Positions 6,632-9,824 of a DNA stretch of 9,824 bases are shown in pieces. The notes below the pieces were generated by a model, which was not told where the DNA came from, did not search any database, and worked only from the letters and a program-made list of their open reading frames with translations. The position numbers were made by a program, and so were the translations under genes. Origin of the DNA: Ga0077553 sp038215275 (GTDB taxonomy: Bacteria > Acidobacteriota > Terriglobia > Bryobacterales > Bryobacteraceae); NCBI GenBank assembly GCA_038215275.1, contig JBBQRA010000223.1, forward strand, positions 1 to 9,824, in the 5' to 3' direction. The number at the start of each line of letters is the position of its first letter. The first letter of the stretch is position 1.

Positions 6632-6768
6632 AAGGCCGTGCCATCACGGTCTCCACGGTCGGCGAGTCGGGACTTGGCCTATTCAGTAGCCCCGAAGATG
6701 CGGAATTGATGGACGAGGTCGTCGCCATGGCAAGAGAGCTTCGCCATCATCCCTCTCGGCGTCTTTGA
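6632..6768 (+). pseudogene. Possible antitoxin C-terminal remnant upstream of a PIN-domain gene
   Basis: The reading RAITVSTVGESGLGLFSSPE and on to LRHHPSRRL, ending at the TGA at 6766-6768, looks like a small antitoxin tail: a short acidic helix after a GLF-SPEDA motif, of the sort that wraps around a PIN toxin. Its stop overlaps a possible TTG start of the PIN remnant, as expected for an antitoxin-toxin pair. The same frame is open back to a GTG at 6499, but residues before about 6630 look like random translated sequence, so the true N-terminus seems lost. I cannot name the family with certainty. Confidence 0.35.
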
Positions 6769-6776
6769 ACGCTACT

Positions 6777-7007
6777 ATGCGGAAGGTGCTTCTCGACGCC
6801 GATATCCTATCCGAGTATCTGAAGGCCCATGACGAATCCGCTGCCTGGCAAGGCGAGGCATACTTGCGGGTTCATCCGTTTTTCACGTTCACGAGTATCA
6901 CGGTATACGAAATTACTTACGGACTTCGTGTGAAGAACGCCGACCGCCAGTTGATTCCTCTGGGTGGGATTTTGTCGCTTTTCGGGCGTCCCGTGATTGG
7001 CCGCTGA
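6777..7007 (+). pseudogene. Truncated PIN-domain (VapC-like) toxin
   Basis: The start reads MRKVLLDADILSEYLKAHDE, which carries the first catalytic Asp of PIN nucleases, and FTFTSITVYEITYGLRVKNA carries the Glu of the second conserved block. Full VapC proteins are about 130-150 residues. This one stops after 76 residues and lacks the two C-terminal acidic motifs, so it should be inactive. Neither other frame in 7007-7107 restores them, so sequence was probably deleted and not merely frameshifted. A TTG at 6765 is another possible start, overlapping the upstream stop. It faces the intact VapBC pair tail to tail. Confidence 0.6.
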
Positions 7008-7107
7008 CTCGTACTTCCTTCGCTACTCGCAAACTGAGCCACGGCAGACTATTACGACCAGCCGTGCTCAACACGCAGCGGCACACCGCCGACTGAAACA
7101 AGCAGCC

Positions 7108-7509
7108 TTACCAAATCGTCTTCACATTCGACGATCGAATCCGGCCATCGCTGCTGATCACGGGGACGCCGAAATACACGCCTGTCGCCGCCACAATCCG
7201 ATCAGGCATATCGGGAACGTCAAGCCGGAGTACCCGGCTCATCGCTTCGACAACCTCCGTGGTTAAAGCCGCCTCGCGAAATACATGCAATGGATCGGCA
7301 AGCGCAACTCGAAGCCCGCGATAAACATTCGACGCGACTCTTCCCTTCTCCGTCAAATAGACGATCTCAGCCAAGCTAATCGAAGAAATAGCGATCCCGT
7401 AGCCATCACTCGCCGCTTGGTCAATAAAGCCGCCGGCTGCGTGGGACAAACGGACGTCATCGAAGAGATACCATATCGCCGTATGCGTGTCCGCAACGCC
7501 TGCGATCAT
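7108..7509 (-). CDS. vapC: VapC-family PIN-domain ribonuclease toxin
   Basis: A 133-residue complete PIN-domain protein, expected to be a metal-dependent RNase that stops translation when free of its antitoxin. All four acidic positions are visible: Asp7 (VADTHTAIWYL), Glu48 (SLAEIVYL), Asp103 (MPDRIVAAT) and Asp121 (ISSDGRI). Its length is normal for the family. The ATG overlaps the antitoxin's stop (ATGA at 7509-7506) and is preceded by GGAGG with 7 bases spacing, so the pair is co-transcribed and coupled. Its specific RNA target cannot be predicted. It sits among broken genes but looks intact itself, as expected if toxin-antitoxin addiction protects it. Confidence 0.88.
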   Translation of the reverse strand: MIAGVADTHTAIWYLFDDVRLSHAAGGFIDQAASDGYGIAISSISLAEIVYLTEKGRVASNVYRGLRVALADPLHVFREAALTTEVVEAMSRVLRLDVPDMPDRIVAATGVYFGVPVISSDGRIRSSNVKTIW

Positions 7510-7745
7510 AAGTCACCCTCCGCGAAATGCTGAAACATCTCCCGGCGGTTTTCATCAATCTCTTCCGCCGAAGGCGCGGGGCCATAGGGCGCAAACATGC
7601 CGCGGCCGGTCTTCAGAGGCCTCTTCCCAGCTGTTTCTGTCGATTCCTGAACCAGCTTCGCAAGCCATTCGCTCAGCGTGAGACCTTGCCGCTCCGCCAG
7701 TTGTGCCAGCGCAGCGGCCTGATGATCAGGTATCTCGATATTCAT
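7506..7745 (-). CDS. vapB: VapB-type antitoxin
   Basis: A 79-residue protein directly ahead of the PIN toxin. The N-terminus (MNIEIPDHQ, then helices AAALAQLAERQG and LSEWLAKLVQE) has the strand-helix-helix pattern of ribbon-helix-helix DNA-binding antitoxins. The C-terminus (RGMFAPYGPAPSAEEIDENR) is the probable toxin-blocking tail. It should neutralise the toxin and repress their shared promoter. The ATG at 7745 has AGGAG 9 bases upstream. The promoter must lie in or near 7755-7800, overlapping the start of the FAH remnant on the other strand. Confidence 0.8.
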   Translation of the reverse strand: MNIEIPDHQAAALAQLAERQGLTLSEWLAKLVQESTETAGKRPLKTGRGMFAPYGPAPSAEEIDENRREMFQHFAEGDL

Positions 7746-7789
7746 TACGTGGCGCTCCTATATCTCCACAGTAGTCGAACCCGGCGCCG

Positions 7790-8302
7790 CGGAGCTAGCC
7801 GCCACCCACAAGGAGACGGCCCCGCCCGTCATCCCGCTTTCGCCCAAGCCAATCATCAATAGAGGCGTGGGCCTGCGGCTGCACCCATTGAGATGAGCGC
7901 CAGCTTTCGCGACGCCGAGCACAACACGCGCAAGGGGTTCTACCGTTACGTTTTCGACCCCGCCAACCGCCCCGAGGTTTTCTTCAAGGGCACGAGCCGC
8001 GTCTGTGTCGGCCCCAACGCCGGCATCGGCCTCCGCGCCGACTCGAAGTTCACGGCCCCGCAGCCGGCACTCGCGGAAGTCCTCGGCTCGAACGGCCGCA
8101 TCGTCGGCTACACGATTGCCAACGACGTCTCGGCTTGGGACATCGAGAAGGAGACCCGCTCTATCTCCCCCAGTCAAAGCAATACGCGGCCTGCTGCTCG
8201 CCGGGCCCGGTGATGGTCACCGCCGATGAACTGACGGACCCGTACGCGATCGACATGACCAGCACGATCAAGCGCGGAGAGACGCAGACGTTCATCGTCT
8301 AA
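7790..8302 (+). pseudogene. Fumarylacetoacetate hydrolase family gene remnant, N-terminal and middle piece (copy B)
   Basis: Three frames join into one FAH-family protein. From 7862 it reads EAWACGCTH. One extra base near 7889 shifts to the frame reading EMSASFRDAEH, FYRYVFDPANRPEVFFKGTS, VCVGPN, RADSKFTAPQP, GYTIANDVSAWDIEKE. A one-base loss near 8154 shifts to LYLPQSKQYAACCSPGPVMV and ADELTDPYAIDMTSTIKRG, ending ETQTFIV and TAA at 8300. The family continues well beyond ETQTF, so a deletion joins that point directly to the last residues. The metal-ligand region, usually PELAVVL, here reads PALAEVL and so loses an expected Glu. It is therefore non-functional. Weak similarity may extend left of 7862. 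The family hydrolyses or decarboxylates acylpyruvate-type compounds in aromatic or sugar-acid breakdown, but this copy does nothing now. Confidence 0.8.
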
Positions 8303-8325
8303 CCCAACCCGAAACCCAATAACCA

Positions 8326-8356
8326 AAGGCCGTCCACCAGCCAACGGGGCGGCCTT
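8326..8356. repeat. GC-rich hairpin, copy B (terminator-like)
   Basis: AAGGCCGTCC (8326-8335) pairs with GGGCGGCCTT (8347-8356) with one T-G pair. It begins 24 bases after the stop of the FAH remnant, just as copy A follows the other remnant, and the loops are alike (ACCAGCCAAC against ACCAGCCACT). On the minus strand the stem is followed by TTTGGTTATTGGG, so it may also end transcription of the two-component pair. Confidence 0.55.
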
Positions 8357-8589
8357 CTCGCTGCAAGGTTTTACTCTATGGAAAAGGACCCTGTCAGGCG
8401 AAGATCACCGAGGTTTTGATCTCCCCGGGGGGACGTATCCACCCACATTCTTTTGTACGATCCCGCTGCTCACGGCCTAGGACAGCGTCGGATGGAGTTA
8501 TTCGAGGACTTGCTCGCACACGGAAAGCCGTCGAATTGTAACAGTCGGCGATAAAGGCTTCGAAAAAGTAAAGCTGACGATACCGGCGT
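8357..8589. other. Intergenic stretch between FAH remnant and response regulator
   Basis: No gene is supported. There is a short inverted repeat, AGATCA and TGATCT, 9 bases apart at about 8399-8422, of unknown meaning. A short plus-strand reading near 8545-8590 (DKGFEKVKLTIPASNEYR) looks protein-like but is too short to assign. Confidence 0.35.
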
Positions 8590-9015
8590 CTAACGAGTAC
8601 CGTTCCGCATCAGGAACTCCTTCAAGATAAGTCCGATTTCCAGGAATCCCTCGAAGTCGAGCGGTTTTATAAGGTAACGCTCAATTCCCCAACGGGCGCT
8701 TTCCGCTTGATCGCGTGGCGAATGGGAAGAACTTGTCACGAACACCGGCACAGCGGCGAGCCGTGGGTTTTGGCGGAGAGCGGCCAGCACTTCCACGCCT
8801 TCCTGTTTCGGCAGGTTCAAATCGAGTACGGCCAGGTCGGGCACGCGCTGATCAGCATATTCTTTCTTCCCGCTAACGAAAGCAAGGGCTTCGGCCCCAT
8901 CTTTGATAACGGTCAGGTCAAAGGCGACTTGGGCCTCGTGGAGCGCCATCCGGAATAAATAAATGTCTCCGTCATTGTCCTCGACAAGGAGAATGTTGAA
9001 CCGAGATTCGTTCAT
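8590..9015 (-). CDS. Single-domain response regulator (CheY/Rcp1-like receiver)
   Basis: A 141-residue protein made only of a receiver domain. The acidic pocket is Glu12-Asp13 (LLVEDNDGD), the phospho-acceptor is Asp65 (DLAVLDLNLP), the conserved Thr/Ser is at 94-95 (VFVTSSS) and the conserved Lys is Lys117 (YLIKPLDF). The EDNDGD start and the LNLP motif are typical of Rcp1-type regulators that pair with PAS or phytochrome-type histidine kinases. There is no output domain, so it must act by protein contact or in a phosphorelay. The ATG overlaps the kinase stop (ATGA at 9015-9012), with only a weak AAGG near it, so coupling to kinase translation is likely. Confidence 0.92.
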   Translation of the reverse strand: MNESRFNILLVEDNDGDIYLFRMALHEAQVAFDLTVIKDGAEALAFVSGKKEYADQRVPDLAVLDLNLPKQEGVEVLAALRQNPRLAAVPVFVTSSSHSPRDQAESARWGIERYLIKPLDFEGFLEIGLILKEFLMRNGTR

Positions 9016-9824
9016 GCCTTCGTCTCGTTAGCCGCGAGTGTGAAAAAGAAAGTCGCACCGTGGTCGATCTCCGATTGGACCCAAATTTGGCCGTGGTAAC
9101 GCTCGACGATACGCTGGCAAATGGCGAGGCCGATGCCGGTGCCGGGAATCATTTTGCCGTGCAAGCGCTTGAAGACCCCAAAGATTTTATGGTGATATTC
9201 GGGCGCTATACCGATGCCGTTATCGGCCACAGCCAAGCGCCACAATCCATCGATGCGGGCGGCGGAGACGTGGATGCGGGGCGTTTTATCTCCCCGGTAC
9301 TTGATGCCATTTGAAATAAGATTCTGCAGGAGCTGCAGAAAATGCGGTTCATGCCCGGAAACGGTGGGAAGCGGATCGCTGGTGATGACCGCCGCGCTTT
9401 CATCGATGGCCGCGCGGCAATTATCGAGCGTATTTTCAAAGATTCGGTTGAGATCAACTGGCTGGTCGGGGTCTTCCTCTTCACCGCTCAGCTGGGTGTA
9501 GGCCAATAGGTCTGCCAGGAGATCCCCCATCCTCTTGGTTCCATCGGTGATGATTCTCATGCAGAAAATCGTTTGCTCGTCGACTTTGCCCTGATAACCC
9601 TTGACGAGAAGTTGCGAATAGCTGGTGATCATGCGGAGCGGTTCCTGCAGGTCGTGGCTAGCGGCGAACGCGAATTGACTTAGAACTTCGTTGGCCCGAC
9701 GCAGTTCTTTTTCGGCCGCTGTCCGTTCAGAGTCTGCTTCTCGCCGCTCGGTATCGTCCCGGAATGCGACGACGACTCCGACGGTGGCCTTGTCGTTTAC
9801 CAGCGGAGAGGCGCTGAAAACTAC
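9012..9824 (-). CDS. PAS-type sensor histidine kinase, C-terminal part (N-terminus beyond the window)
   Basis: The frame is open to the right edge of the window, so only the last 270 residues are seen. In order: the end of a PAS domain (SASPLVND, GVVVAFRDDTERREA), a short coiled linker (ERTAAEKELRRANEVL), the HisKA phospho-acceptor (AASHDLQEPLRM, His at 9656-9654), then the HATPase domain with N box (LLQNLISNGIKY), G1 box (ADNGIGIAPE) and G2 box (GTGIGLAICQRIVERY). The H-box wording and the short ATPase domain place it with the phytochrome-like and PAS-sensing HPK4-type kinases of soil bacteria. It should phosphorylate the receiver protein encoded directly downstream. The ATG at 9632 lies after the H box and is internal, not the start. 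The signal sensed cannot be told. Confidence 0.93.
   Translation of the reverse strand, partial: VVFSASPLVNDKATVGVVVAFRDDTERREADSERTAAEKELRRANEVLSQFAFAASHDLQEPLRMITSYSQLLVKGYQGKVDEQTIFCMRIITDGTKRMGDLLADLLAYTQLSGEEEDPDQPVDLNRIFENTLDNCRAAIDESAAVITSDPLPTVSGHEPHFLQLLQNLISNGIKYRGDKTPRIHVSAARIDGLWRLAVADNGIGIAPEYHHKIFGVFKRLHGKMIPGTGIGLAICQRIVERYHGQIWVQSEIDHGATFFFTLAANETKA

Noticed and set aside
7527..7862. Plus-strand 111-codon reading across the antitoxin gene
   Set aside because: It is antisense to the VapB gene, which has clear family features and a ribosome binding site on the minus strand.
8483..8590. Short plus-strand peptides (MELFEDLLAHGKPSN and DKGFEKVKLTIPASNEYR)
   Set aside because: Each is about 20 residues in a different frame, with no family match I recognise and no ribosome binding site. 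Perhaps remnants, but unsupported.

Overview
The window looks like a piece of a GC-rich bacterial chromosome, roughly 58-60% GC by eye. Acidobacteriota (Solibacter/Bryobacter-like) is my best guess, from the style of the VapB antitoxin, the response regulator and the fumarylacetoacetate-hydrolase remnants. This is inference from remembered family resemblance and no search was run. Almost all intact genes are on the minus strand.

Right to left, the core is a four-gene minus-strand operon (5751 to 535). Each gene overlaps the next by exactly 4 bases (ATGA or GTGA), so translational coupling is likely. In transcription order: (1) a GlmU-N-terminal-like nucleotidyltransferase; (2) a 688-residue fusion of a YvcK/CofD-superfamily domain with a family-2 glycosyltransferase (GT2) domain; (3) a stand-alone GT2 of the polyprenyl-phosphate sugar synthase type, clearly paralogous to the GT2 half of the fusion; (4) a multi-membrane-span GT-C enzyme of the ArnT/PMT_2 type. 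A coherent reading is that gene 1 makes a nucleotide-activated sugar or related phosphate compound, the YvcK/CofD domain binds or transfers it, the GT2 modules load a sugar on a lipid carrier, and the GT-C enzyme transfers it to an acceptor outside the membrane. The fusion, and the loss of the first Asp of the DxD motif in its GT2 half, make this operon the most interesting part of the window. The AT-rich gap upstream (5760-5890) holds a candidate promoter and a perfect 15-base palindrome.

The stretch from 5890 to 8370 is a decayed accessory region. It has remnants of two copies of a fumarylacetoacetate hydrolase (FAH) family gene on the plus strand: a C-terminal piece at 5900-6092 and an N-terminal/middle piece at about 7790-8302 broken by two frameshifts. 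Each ends in the same GC-rich hairpin. Between them are a truncated plus-strand PIN-domain toxin with a possible antitoxin tail, and an intact minus-strand VapBC toxin-antitoxin pair.

The right end holds a minus-strand two-component pair: a histidine kinase (N-terminus beyond the window edge) followed by a single-domain response regulator, again with a 4-base overlap. The left end (about 60-345, minus) holds a broken tyrosine recombinase. I saw no tRNA, rRNA, CRISPR array or complete insertion sequence.
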